Source: Trifolium pratense (lineage: Eukaryota > Streptophyta > Magnoliopsida > Fabales > Fabaceae). Taken from it: DNA of 64,000 nt. The stretch lies in contig NC_060063.1 in assembly GCF_020283565.1 (NCBI RefSeq), forward strand, positions 32,264,635 through 32,328,634, in the 5' to 3' direction. A program made the translations under genes and the position numbers. Shown here one piece after another: positions 29,329-41,150 of this stretch. Numbering within the stretch: the stretch's first letter is position 1; each line of letters begins with the position of its first letter. The notes beneath the pieces were generated by a model that did no database searches, was not told the origin of the DNA, and saw only the letters and a list, made by a program, of their open reading frames with translations.

Positions 29329-31321
29329 TAAAGGAAAATAGTGATTAAAAAGGCAGCGGAATTTAAAATTTTCCTTTGTTGATCCTTACGAATGAGCATG
29401 ATTCGTGTTAAGAACTTTTACCTCTTGTGAAGGATGAGATTTGATTCACAATCAAAATTGATCACAAGCGTTGAAGATGAACGGCAACGCCTCTAGCTAG
29501 TCCACACGAACAACAACCTTCAAGAAGAGGGCTAGCTCCAAGGATGAAGGTTTTTAGTGAGAGGTGGGAGGAATTAGGATTTAGGGTTTAGCAAGAGAAT
29601 TTGCTTCAAGTGATTTTCTCACCATCACAAGGGTTCTATTTATAGAATTCCTTGTCTTGTGCACCAAGACAAAAACACTTGTCATTGGGCCCAAATTACA
29701 CTAAAGCCCTTTTCATTAAATAACCAAAGGGGCGCTTGCCCCATGTGTAATGTACACATGGACGCTCCCTCACCATACCATAGGGTGTACCGCTTATTTA
29801 ATTACTGTGATACCCTTATCACATCTCCATATTCCTCTGAGGTACACCGTACCTTACGGTGTTCCTTATCTCACACTAGGTTGTCCTTATGTGTGTGACC
29901 CTTATAGGTTTCCGTAACGTTGGCAGTTATACATTTAACTATAACAAACAGTGAGCGGTATCTAGCAACACATCACTGCTACCCAAGTCACGGAATTGTC
30001 TTGTGATCCGACAAACCTTATCCGTGATAATGCTTATGTGCATAATTACCCTTTTGCCCCTATGTCTATATTGAACACAAGGCATACATTGTGTCACCCT
30101 TGTTCGATTCAATATTAGGCCCTTAGACATTTATCCTGTTATGCAGGACGGGCAAATTCCATCTAGGTCACTCATGTCCCTCAGCATGCTTTGTGAAGTA
30201 CCCATTGTTATCCCATATTTTAGCTCAAGGTAAAATATGTTATGAGCTTCAGTTCCCAAGACATTTATTGCTATAAAAACCTGTTAAAAATGGCTTTAAA
30301 TAGCCTTAGTTTTTAATATCTTCAAGGAACAAAAGAATTCTAATGGAAAAACTTCATAGCTCGAGACTGAAGAATGTTTCGATAGAAGCCAACGAATCGA
30401 AGGTTAATTCGATTGAAGTTAATAAATCAAAATACTCAAGATTGTGGACTTAGAGTATTTTTATATCATTTAAGTGTGACTCGACTTCGACGGTTACAAC
30501 GGTTTAAGGCCTTGGTTCATTTCAAATGCAAAAGGACGCGTGGCTGAAGTTTAGCAGTTTAACGTTAGGATAGACGTTACTTAGTTTTCTATAAATAGAA
30601 GTATGTTTAGTCGAAATAATGGTCACAATTCATTTACACAAAATCTCAAACACTCAAAGTATCCATGTTAAGGCGAGAAACGAGTTACTCGAGAAAGATG
30701 TATGAATCGGTGAACCTTTACATTTTATTTGTAACTTTTACATTCTTAATGCAAATTTACTTTCCATAAGTCTTTACTTTTTAAAGCATTTACAAATTAT
30801 GTTTTTCATCAGTTCCCTCGTTCGAGTGAACTTGCTTTAATTGTATCTAACATATGTTTCAGAAATCAAACATATTGTTCTTTTGTAAAATAAGGATGTC
30901 TTTAAAGATAAACTTCCAAATTTCTTTCAACAAAATGCATGAACAATTGTCCCGAGATTTACTAGTTGATCTCTCAAGTAATTAATTTAAACTAGCGGTT
31001 GTTTACCAAAAATCAGTGTAAACACCCATTAACTGTCTTTATGGTTATCCTGTTACGGACAACGTTTGATCAGCAACAAAGTACCTGTCTCTATGTTTTA
31101 TTATTATCCTAATTCATAATAAAACTCGACTACGGATACTTTAAGAATAGTTAAATGGATTCAACTATTCTACGGACTTTATCATTTTGGACATACAAAC
31201 ATAATAAAGAAGTGCCTTTTTATATATTAAATATATATATATATATATATATATAAATCAAAGTCATCATACAAAAGACGATTCTATCAAAATAGATTGG
31301 CTTTTAGGGCTTACTCCAAGA
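29329..31321 (-). repeat. Element B 3' LTR, with solo-LTR insertion and deletion
   Basis: 29329-30205 aligns with 44248-45117 of the 5' LTR. The solo LTR sits at 30206-31024. After it the alignment resumes, then jumps at about 31087 (acctg joined to tctctatg), lacking the bases equal to 45183-45405. The LTR start on the minus strand is tcttggag, changed from tgttggag. A (TA)n tract lies at 31224-31254. Confidence 0.8.
30201..31029 (+). mobile_element. Solo LTR in the B 3' LTR
   Basis: The insert 30206-31024 (819 bp) starts TGTTATCCCA and ends GTGTAAACA. It has perfect cccat duplications (30201-30205 and 31025-31029), and no internal region. A TATA-like ctataaatagaa at 30589-30600 gives the plus orientation. 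It shares no obvious sequence with the other LTRs here, so its family is unknown. It arose by recombination between the two LTRs of a former full element. Confidence 0.85.
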
Positions 31322-34300
31322 ATCTCCCACTAGCACTTAAAGCCAATCAGATATTAACTCAACATCTACTGGACTAGTGTCATCATCAAGCATCTTCTAT
31401 GCAAGATTTTCTATTAGTCGATAAGGAACTCTTTCCTATGTTGGTACCCGATACATCTTCCAATTTACACTTTTGATCTTCTATCAAAAGGAAATAAAAT
31501 GTCAAAACTTGTATTTGAATCGTTGGTGAGATTTGGTTTTCCGTTGCTTGCAAGATTAAACCATTACCATCTTTAATGAGGTCAAGGGAATCTGCAATGT
31601 AAGGAAAAAACAATTTTCTTCCTCATCTTATGAGACAAACGATTCAAATCATATATTTGACATTTGTAATAGATATATCAATCTTCTGAAGCTTGTAAGC
31701 TTACAGAGTTGAAATTAGTATCATTGTAACTCATTTACAATGATCCTTTCCAGATCCTATCAAGAAGTCATCATTAGTCCTTTTAAGATATCCATGGATA
31801 TTCTTGATGGTGATCTAATGACAATCACTAGAAATAATTTGGTACATGTTGTTTATGCTAATAGCATATAGTACATCTGGTCTAGTACATATCATGATGT
31901 ACATGATCAATCCAATTGCCAAAGTATTTTGATACTTTTCATGCATCCCTTTCTCATCTAATGAGGTTGGATATTGTCTTTGAGACAAAATACATCATGT
32001 GACGTATGCAATAATTTCAATAAAATTAAGCACACGAGGTGTCTGTACACTTCATCAAATATGTATGTAGGCTAAGGTTGAGACATGTCAACAATCTTTC
32101 TCTATTGATTTTGATTCCTATCTTTTCGGAAGTCTCACCTAAGTATGTCATCAAGAAATAATTACCTAATCATGTCTTACATGTGTAGTGTATGAAAAAT
32201 GTCTTGATGATCAGTATGTCATCCACATATAATACCAGATTAATTTAAATACTCCCACTGAATTTCTTGTGTGCACAAGATTTCCTTTATTAATCTTAGT
32301 TTTCATAAAACTTGATCAACAAAACCGATAATTCAACTTTGAGAAATTTGAACAAATTCATAAATGAATTTTGTAATTTTTACACTTTCTAGCATCCTTT
32401 AGATTAATGAAACCCCATCCATATGTCAAATACATATGTAAGGTCATTCCAATTAAGGAATGTACCCTCGTTGTCCATCTGCCAGAACTCGTAGTAAAAC
32501 ATACAATAATTGCAAGTGGAATCAAATGAGTTTAAGCACTATGATTGAAATAAAGGTTTCATCATAATTGCATCATGATTTGTATGAAACCTTTCACATT
32601 CAATCACACCTTAAATGTATTCACAATACCATCCATGTGAGTCTTTACAACAAGACTCATATTTATCCTATGAGTCTTACTCAATTGGATGACAAAACAA
32701 TATCCATATATGTTTTGTGTACATGGACTCTTTATAAGTCACATTCGCATCTTACATGAGCATCATATACCACCTTGTCGAGTCATGGTAAAACCGTGAC
32801 TCTCAACTGTGTGATATGACATATCCGACTTATATAGGTCTTGTGCTACTCGAACTGTTGATCCAACAACTCTTGTTGAACCGATTCATGTTCCATTCTA
32901 AAAAATATGTGTTTTGTGGTACTCGAATTTACTCAAGTTCTACATCACTCCCACTATTTCTTCTAGAGATACATTCCTTCTAAGGAAATATTTTAATTCT
33001 AGTAACAAAACAACTTTTGTCCTAGAGAGTGTTGTAGAATTAGTATTTCTAAGTTTCTTTAGGATCCCTCCAGAAATACACATTAATCCAAGTTGAAATT
33101 ATGTTTATCTTATAAACTGTGCAATCCCAAACTACCATAAAGTCAAACTAGGTACTTTTACCTCCATATCAAATATGGTGTCTTTATGATTTCTTTTATT
33201 GGAACTTTTGTGGGTAAAGAATAACTCTAATTAAAATAATTTTTTTTGAAAGAGTCGTCGGAGATAAAAGAACTATCTTATTTGTAATCATGTCAAACAT
33301 GATGTAATATAAATAGTTATTACTATACTCCTTATCTAAGTATTTACCATTACGACTTGTTTGTATGGTCTTAATACTTTTTCAAAATTATTCATTTACT
33401 TCATAAATTCTTTGAACAAATTCAAAGAATCATACTTTGTGTCAACCACACATATTCACATATACTAAGCTAATTAGTAACGTAAATGAAGTAAAAGAAA
33501 TAAAATTATATCTAGCAAATAATTAGTTTAGTAGTTCATATACATCTCATATGTATATATTTCAAATAGATCAAATCTCACTTTACCTTAGTTGGTAATT
33601 GACATACTGAACTATTTTCAAAAGTGGAACTCACATCCTTCAAATGATATAAATCAAATGAGTCCAAAATTCCTATTTATGGAATCTAGAAATGTGTGAC
33701 TCACTTATTAATACTAAACAATGTTGCTACTAATATGCATAAGGTTCAAATCTTATTTGATTCCTTTTCATGATTGTTATATATAAGGTTATCAAGTTGA
33801 TGGAACTCAATTCCATTACTTGATTAGAACACTAGAATAGAAAACATTGTTGGAATAATGTAACAACACTTGTCTATTATTCATGCAAGCAGTCCTTTTT
33901 CTTGTCAATACAAGGTTTAGGTCCAATATTTCTATTATTAAATGAAACATAATAACAATTATTTGGTACCATGTCAAACTCAACTTCTATGATCAATGAG
34001 ACTATTTCATTCTAATCGTACGTTGATTTTATCTATAGTCAAATTTTCACTTCTTTAAAACAACTTCATATTTCAACAAATATGAAATTAACAACCGGTA
34101 TCATATACCTAAGATAAAAAGTGGATAATTTAACTTTCTATAACAAGGTCAATGAAGAAGTCTTACTTCTTTCTTCAACTTTAACTCTTTCAAAATCATT
34201 AGTAGTTTTTCTCGTATTTGAGAGAACAATTCTCAATACATGTACCAATTCAGAAACTCCTTTCTGAACTATTTATCCTTCGTAAGGACATTTTACAGTA

Positions 34301-34690
34301 AAATATAAAATATATGCCAAATATATCTAACTACGAAAATAAGAATATTTGTATCATGATTAAAACATATTTAACTAGGTCTTTAATTAAATATGCTCCC
34401 ACTATTTTACTCAAACCAAATGACCCTCGACATTTGATTCGGAAAATCCCGTTGGAAGATTTTCTAGTGGGAATGAGATCCATATTTTACTATGTTCTAA
34501 GTCAGCGTTGGACTGATTACACAAAACATAGTTATTTTAGGTAGGAAACTCATTTCCAATTGTATCTCATACAACTCTCATATCCTTTCCGTTGGGTGAA
34601 TAACACTTATTCTAATCCATCATATGGAGTAACCCAACACTTGCTTCTAAAATCATATAATCATATTATATTTCTTTTAGTTAAGTTAGA
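31322..34690 (-). pseudogene. Element B interior: ruined copia gag-pol
   Basis: On the minus strand this follows the same decayed sequence as D 9965-13365. The purine tract is at 31323-31330 (complement of atctcccac). The reverse transcriptase/RNase H connection is at about 31840-31990 (complement of catctggtctagtac, the TRPDV codons). Scattered stops and indels break every frame. Many are shared with D, so the decay predates the split of the two copies. Confidence 0.75.
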
Positions 34691-35687
34691 CCCAATGAAT
34701 AGCAATCGGGTAAACTGATTACCTCACCGCAACTTATCAATATAGACAATGCACTTTACGTTGCCAAAACCTACATTGATCGATATTGATCTTGAAGGGT
34801 GCTAAATGTTGGAAAGCTTACAACTTAATATTTCTTTTAAGGGATTTTAATTAAATTTAATCTCACCATATTTTGTATCTCATACAAAACGTGTTTCAAT
34901 TTACATGACACTCATGTAAATATTTGTTTAACAATTATATAAAATATTCAAAACATATATAATTAAAACATTCATCTCATGCATCACATACATAAAATAA
35001 ACTAAGGTAGTATAGTTATGGCCTCCTAAAACGAAAGAATTAAATAAACTAATTTATTACAATTCTTTGACCCTCGAGCAAACTTCTCAAGTTTCTCCAT
35101 CGTCATCCTTTGTTTGGCTTTGTCTCCCGTCATCACGAGCAATTACAATTATTTAAAATAAATAAATTGTCACGACACGCAGGCCGTATTTTAAAATAAA
35201 CCACGACACGCAGGTCGTATTTAAACCAAGTAAAATAAATACCAAACACGCTAAGGCCATAACTATATACCTCTAAGAATTAATTGATTAAAATTTAATC
35301 AATTAACAAATATAATAAATAAAAGAATTACTGCAATACAATCGATATAGCAAATGTCATCATATAAATAGAAACCATATCACATTTTTGACACTCATTA
35401 AATATACGATTCAATGACAAAGAAAATAATATCAAAATCGTATCATCAATATATATATATAATATTTTCATATGTGTTTAAAGATACTGATTCTTTCCTT
35501 TTTAAATCAATTAAGTAATTATCACATAATTACTAAATTGAAACCAAATTGATATCAAATTTTAATGCTAAATTAAAATTCAATCTCGGTGATATAGTAA
35601 CAAAATTAATCCAAAATAAAGCAAAAGAAAAACTAAGGCCATAACCGATCATTGTAAAAGCATAATAACAAACACATATTTTATTAT
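34691..35687 (-). other. Element B leader, first part
   Basis: AT-rich untranslated leader homologous in patches to the A leader (27300-28420), including aaggccataac and the cacgacacgcaggccgtatt words at 35170-35220. It ends at attat (35683-35687), the target duplication of C. No gene is present. Confidence 0.65.
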
Positions 35688-36966
35688 TGTTGGTGTTTTA
35701 TGTTGGCCTCATTTTGCTAAAACAAATATTCAAGCAAGATGTTGGATAGAATGCTTTAACATTGGATACAACATTCATGCTCCAAAAATTGCCAAAGGGG
35801 GAGATTGTTGGTGTTTTATGTTGGCCTCATTTTGCTAAAACAAATATTCAAGCAAGATGTTGGATAGAATGCTTTAACATTGGATACAACATTCATGCTT
35901 CAACATTGGATACCACATCCAGTGCGCTCTGTTTTCACGAATGATATATTTTTGCGTAAGATCTTTGAAAGATTTGATTGAACAATTAATCCACGCCTTT
36001 TAATTTGTGTGCCAACACACAGGTGTTTCCAGAATCTTCAGTAAGCGATTTATGTGTTATTTGTTCCTCAATATTAAGAGATAAAAGATTTGATTCTAAA
36101 ATATATTTATGGACAATAAATATATTTATGGAAGGAATAAATATTTGGTGAAAATATATTTGTGATAAGGAGCACTGTCACGTATAATTAATAATGGATC
36201 TCGTGACCCAGTTTTGTTTGCTAATCAGATCTTCAAGTTAAGGAAACAAAACATTTTAATTGAAGATTATTCCTTGAAGGAACCTTTAATCAAGCTGTGC
36301 TATTGAAGCCTAATTGAAGACCTAGCCTGAGCTAGTGAAGGTTATTTAAAGAATGTTGACACCATTGTTCAACTCACTGAAACCAGATTTGAGTCTTACA
36401 AAGCGTGAGTTTAGGTTTTAGTATTGTGTCTATTGTGTTCTAAGTCTTGTGTTGATTTTCCACTAGACTAGGAACTGTGTGTTTGTGCATTGTAATATCT
36501 CTGGAGCTTCTAAGCAAGGAGATAGTGTGTGTATACCATTCCAAAGCTTTTAAGCACGGAAGTGGTGTGAGTGTTTTATGAATTGTGTCTTCACTTATTA
36601 AATCTAGTATTGTACGATCACAGTGGCTGTGGTCAAGAGGAGGTGAGCGGAGGTTCTCATACCTAGGTGTGACTTAGGTAGAATATAGCACGGGTGGTGA
36701 TTAGGTGAGAAGTCATAAACGGGGCGTTTATTGAGGGCTTTGAACTAATACTATCATAGTGGATTCACTCCTGGATTGGTATCCCCCAGAGTAGGCTGTT
36801 ATGCTGAACTGGGTTAACAAATAACTGTGTTAGTCTGTTTCGTGCATTTTATATTTCCTTATTGTTCGTCTAGTTCAGTGTTGAACACAGTGTTGGATCA
36901 TCGGATCAAATATACAGTGTTGGAGCATCGTGTTCAACATCGTGTTACTAGTGTGCCAGAATTTCA
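35688..36966 (+). repeat. Element C 5' LTR
   Basis: It starts TGTTGGTGTTTTATG and ends gaatttca. It opens with a 118-bp tandem duplication: 35688-35805 and the sequence from 35806 begin identically. The first unit ends in gccaaagggggagat, a copy of the polypurine tract, immediately before the second TGTTGG. Confidence 0.92.
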
Positions 36967-36968
36967 AT

Positions 36969-36980
36969 TGGCATCAGAGC
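36969..36980 (+). other. Primer-binding site of C (initiator Met tRNA)
   Basis: tggcatcagagc lies two bases after the LTR end. It matches the copia consensus TGGTATCAGAGC with one change (T to C at base 4). Confidence 0.8.
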
Positions 36981-37034
36981 AGGCACCCTGTTCTGGATTT
37001 AGGGTGAGCTCCAGGGAAAATACTTTCTGGTGAA

Positions 37035-40000
37035 ATGGACAAGGAAGGAGGAACAATTTCCAGACCGCCCCTACTGATAGGGCCTGAGAACTATGACTAC
37101 TGGAAAGCTAAGATGATGGTTTTTCTTAAATCCATTGATAGCAGAACATGGAAAGCTGTAGAAAATGGCTGGGAACCCCCAGTGGTCATTGATAAGGATG
37201 GAAAGAAAACCAGTGAAATCAAGCCTACAAAAGACTATTCTAAAGACGAGGATGACTTAGCTCTAGGAAACTCAAAAGCCTTAAATGCCATATTCAATGG
37301 GGTGGACATCAACATGTTCAGACTTGTCAAACGATGCACTGTGGCTAAACATGCGTGGGAGATACTTAGGAAAGCACATGAAGGAACCAACAAGGTAAAG
37401 TTGTCCAAACTTCAGATGCTTCGCACAAACTTTGAAAATCTGAGTATGAAGGAAGAAGAGACTATTCATGATTTCCACATGAATATTTTAGAATTTGCAA
37501 ATTCATTTGATGCCTTGGGAGAACCCATATCAGATGAAAAGCTTGTGAGCAAAATTCTCAGATCTCTACCAAAGAGGTTTGACATGAAAGTGACAGCAAT
37601 TGAAGAATCTCAAGATCTGGTCAACATTCAAGTGGATGAACTAATAGGCTCACTTCAAACCTATGAGTTAGGCATGAATCAAAGAAAAGAAAAGAAAAAT
37701 AAAAGTTTAGCCTTTGCCTCCAACACTAGAGAAGATGAAGAATCGGATTTGGAGAGTGATGAAAGTTTGTCAGAAGCAATGGTCTTGCTAGGAAGGCAAT
37801 TCAATAGAGTCATGAAAAGAATGGACAAAAAGTCTAAGTTCAATGTGCCAAGCATCAAGCTCGACATCAACAAACAGACCAATGATCAAAGAAGGGCTAG
37901 AAGTGATGAGAAAACCAGTCAGTCAGAAGGGGTCCAGTGTCATGAATGTGAAGGATATGGACACATCAAAGCTGAATGTCCTACCTTTCTGAAGAGACAA
38001 AGGAAAAGTCTGACTATCACTTGGTCAGTTGAGGATGACTCAGAGGAGGAAACTGAAAGTGGATCTGCAAAACATGTCAATGCGCTGACAGGTCTGTGTG
38101 AGTCTGATGCTGAATCATGTGATGAAACATCCTATGAAGAACTACTAGCTACCTACAAGGACCTATTCATCAGGAGCAATGAATTCTGCAAAGCCTTGGA
38201 AAAACAAAAGAAGGCGAATTGCCAACTACAGGCTGAGAAGAATGAATGTCTGGATATAATTAAGACTCTCAATAAAGAGATTGAAAAGCTGAATGAAGAC
38301 TTGGAGCATGCTAGAAAACAAGTTAGAGTCTTTGCATCAGGAGAAGAAAAGTTTCAAGCCATGTTGTTAAAACAAAGTGCAGGTAAGAAACCTATTGGCT
38401 TTGACTATGAGATAGTGGATCAAGAAATGGGTTATAACAAAGCTACTATCACTACCCCCATTGATAAAACTTTTCCTGTTAGTGGTGGGTTACTACCACC
38501 ACATCCTCCCACACACCAGGGAACCGACACTTGGTTAAAACCCAAACCTAAGCCTCCTGCACAGACTGGATCGATGCCTCAACATCCTCCTCCACATCGG
38601 AATAATTGGTCAAGACCTAAATCTAGGAGAAGGAACTGGAGATGTCACTATTGTGGTAGGAAAGGGCACATAAGGCCTTATTGCTATAAATTGTATGGTT
38701 ACCCAAAGAATTTCCGGTCACCTGCACCAAAGCCAGAAAATGTGAAGACTAAGAAAGAGTGGAAAGAAAAGGAGAATGATGTATGTCTGATAGCTCACAC
38801 ATCACTACGAGCATCATCTAGACAAGATTGGTACTTTGACAGTGGATGTTCAAGACACATGACTGGAGTGGAAGGATATCTTGCCAACTTAAAATCCTAT
38901 GCCACAAGTTATGTAACCTTTGGTGATGGAGCTAAGGGAGAGATAAAAGGAATTGGGAATCTAATCAACAATGGATTACCAAATCTAGATAATGTTCTAT
39001 TGGTGAAAGGCCTTACAACTAATCTAATCAGCATTAGCCAGCTGTGTGACCAAGGCATGAAGGTGAACTTTACACAATCAGAATGTCTTGTTACAAATGG
39101 AGAAGGAAAACTGGTTATGAAGGGAGTAAGGTCAAAAGACAATTGTTATTTGTGGGTGTCTGAAGAAGGAAATTATTTATCTACTTGTCTCTTGAGCAAA
39201 AGTGATGAAGTCAAACTCTGGCATCAAAAGTTAGGTCATCTACATCTCAGAGGAATGAAGAAGGCCATAGCTGAAGAAGCAATCAGAGGACTGCCCAAAC
39301 TCAAGGTAGATGAAGGAACAATATGTGGGGAATGTCAGATAGGCAAACAAACCAAGGTGGCACATCCAAGGCTTCACCATCCGACTACTACCAGAACTCT
39401 TGAATTGTTGCATATGGACTTAATGGGACCTATGCAGACTGAAAGTCTTGGAGGAAAAAGGTATGCGTTTGTTATGGTAGACGATTTCTCTAGATTTACT
39501 TGGATATACTTCCTTAAAGAAAAATCAGACAGTTTTGAAACATTTAGAAAATTGTGTCTACAACTGCAAAGAGAAAAGGAGTCTGTTATCATAAGGGTCA
39601 GAAGTGATCATGGGAAGGAATTTGAGAATGCAGAATTCTATGATTTCTATGCATCAGAAGGAATTTTTCTTGGATACTCCACAAACAGCAGAGCTTACAG
39701 AGTTTATAACTCTAGAACTAAAGTTACCATGGAATCAATCAATGTGGTAGTTGATGATGCACCATCAACCAAAACAGCAGATGTTGAATCATCCATTCAA
39801 CAGTCATATGATATTGTATTTGATGAAGTTTCAGGTTCTAACAATGAATCTACTAATCCTAAATCAGAACCTGCCCGTGTCAACAAAGTTCCATTTATCA
39901 GGGATTTAGCTGAAGAAAATATTGTGAAGCTTGATCATGTTGCTATTGAAGAACAGGTGACTGACATATTCAGTAAAGCATTGGATGTTGTTGAGTTTGA

Positions 40001-40046
40001 AAGGCTAAGGGGCAAATTAAGAATTTGCCTACATAAGGAATTGTAG
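37035..40046 (+). CDS. Element C gag-protease-integrase fusion lacking reverse transcriptase
   Basis: A single 1003-codon open frame. The gag (about 12-215, PPLLIGPENYDYWKAKM start) is followed by CCHC knuckles at 302-315 and 537-550 with a coiled-coil segment between (about 380-435). Then come a protease (FDSGCSRHMTG, Asp602), a GAG-pre-integrase block (LWHQKLGH, about 729) and an integrase core with HMDLMGP (Asp795) and RSDHGKEF (Asp858). At residue 877 (base about 39660) the frame jumps to FLGYSTNSRAYRV, normally located after the integrase core, so the catalytic Glu is lost. A second jump near residue 953 (base about 39890) leads to FIRDLAEENIV and the very C-terminus (DIFSKALD). The reverse transcriptase and most of RNase H are gone, yet both joins keep the frame. 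The ATG at 37035 follows the leader directly. The product could still make capsid-like particles but could not reverse transcribe. Confidence 0.88.
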   Translation: MDKEGGTISRPPLLIGPENYDYWKAKMMVFLKSIDSRTWKAVENGWEPPVVIDKDGKKTSEIKPTKDYSKDEDDLALGNSKALNAIFNGVDINMFRLVKRCTVAKHAWEILRKAHEGTNKVKLSKLQMLRTNFENLSMKEEETIHDFHMNILEFANSFDALGEPISDEKLVSKILRSLPKRFDMKVTAIEESQDLVNIQVDELIGSLQTYELGMNQRKEKKNKSLAFASNTREDEESDLESDESLSEAMVLLGRQFNRVMKRMDKKSKFNVPSIKLDINKQTNDQRRARSDEKTSQSEGVQCHECEGYGHIKAECPTFLKRQRKSLTITWSVEDDSEEETESGSAKHVNALTGLCESDAESCDETSYEELLATYKDLFIRSNEFCKALEKQKKANCQLQAEKNECLDIIKTLNKEIEKLNEDLEHARKQVRVFASGEEKFQAMLLKQSAGKKPIGFDYEIVDQEMGYNKATITTPIDKTFPVSGGLLPPHPPTHQGTDTWLKPKPKPPAQTGSMPQHPPPHRNNWSRPKSRRRNWRCHYCGRKGHIRPYCYKLYGYPKNFRSPAPKPENVKTKKEWKEKENDVCLIAHTSLRASSRQDWYFDSGCSRHMTGVEGYLANLKSYATSYVTFGDGAKGEIKGIGNLINNGLPNLDNVLLVKGLTTNLISISQLCDQGMKVNFTQSECLVTNGEGKLVMKGVRSKDNCYLWVSEEGNYLSTCLLSKSDEVKLWHQKLGHLHLRGMKKAIAEEAIRGLPKLKVDEGTICGECQIGKQTKVAHPRLHHPTTTRTLELLHMDLMGPMQTESLGGKRYAFVMVDDFSRFTWIYFLKEKSDSFETFRKLCLQLQREKESVIIRVRSDHGKEFENAEFYDFYASEGIFLGYSTNSRAYRVYNSRTKVTMESINVVVDDAPSTKTADVESSIQQSYDIVFDEVSGSNNESTNPKSEPARVNKVPFIRDLAEENIVKLDHVAIEEQVTDIFSKALDVVEFERLRGKLRICLHKEL

Positions 40047-40097
40047 CAGTTAAGGAGTTTTGAGCGTGCAACCACATTTTTCACTTCGCTCCCACCA

Positions 40098-41057
40098 GTG
40101 ATGCACGCTAATTCCGGGCAATCATATCAAAATTGCCATAACTGTGTCATAACATGCAATCAACTCTCTTTCACCTACTGTCCCACTGATTGTGCTCTGT
40201 TTGAAGTTCAATTCAATCAAAAACTATTTTATTTCAATCAGATCACCATGTCAAACTCTGATAATACTGTTGATGCTACTGTACAACCATTTGTAGTTGT
40301 GAATGATCATGTGGCTCCATCTGATAAGTCCATCTCTGATTCTGTTGTTGAGCTTGTTACTTTTTCTATCAAGGAGAACATTACTACCCTTGATGTTGCA
40401 CAGGATGTTGGAACATCCTCTGTCCAGCCTAATCCAAATGCTGCCACTATCACTGAGTCTTTTGGTGATAGCTGTGATTTTGAGGCTGCTACTGGAGATG
40501 AATTGCAGGACAAAGAAAACAATGATATTCCTGCTGATGTTATTGAAGACTCTAAAACAGAGGATAGTATAGAGAAAGTTGTCTCTCTTGGTGATAAAGA
40601 TACTGAGTCTGAAAAGACAGTAAATGAAGAACAAGAGATGATTGATCTTGATGAGGTTGACTTCTTGGATGAACCTCAGCCAAGGACTGTTCATGGGAGA
40701 TTGGAACAATGTTTTCTTATGCCCTTGTCATATTGTGCAAACAAGGGGAAATGTCTTTTTTGTGAATGTTGATTATGTGTTTGTTGTGATGGAGGTAGTA
40801 GATATGCTTTACAACTTACAACCTCTAGTTAGCTGGATGAAAAGAAGCTGTAATTTGAGCGAATGATTCATGCTCTGAAGCTTGAAGAAGCTGCATTAGA
40901 AGCAACTGATGCAGGTGTTGATGAGAATCTGAGTGTTGATGCAGGTGGTGATAATGAGGAAGAAGACTCTGAGGTTGAAGATGAGGGAAATGATTCCCCA
41001 AGACAGTGCCTCTGTGTAATGTTTCTTTTGGATTTATTTTCCATGTGTAGGCTATGA
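40098..41057 (+). pseudogene. Element C envelope-like ORF, shortened and broken
   Basis: The likely start is the ATG at 40248 (context caccatgtc). The frame runs to 40772 and is very acidic (TEDSIEKVVS, DLDEVDFLDEPQP). A second acidic frame, 40863-41057 (LKLEEAALEATDAG...), continues the same character after a frame change. In Sirevirus envelope-like proteins a long central domain normally lies between such acidic ends. It appears deleted here. No transmembrane segment is evident. The identification rests on position after pol and on composition, not on a clear domain. Confidence 0.5.
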
Positions 41058-41150
41058 TCTAAATTTAAGCACCTTGTGTGCATCTGGACTGTGATATTCT
41101 GCACTATGTCGCTGGTTTTTCTGCTATTTCTATGAAGACCCTATTTTGTC

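Noticed and set aside
40251..40709. 152-codon antisense frame over the envelope-like ORF
   Set aside because: It is a by-product of the biased codon use in the acidic sense frame.
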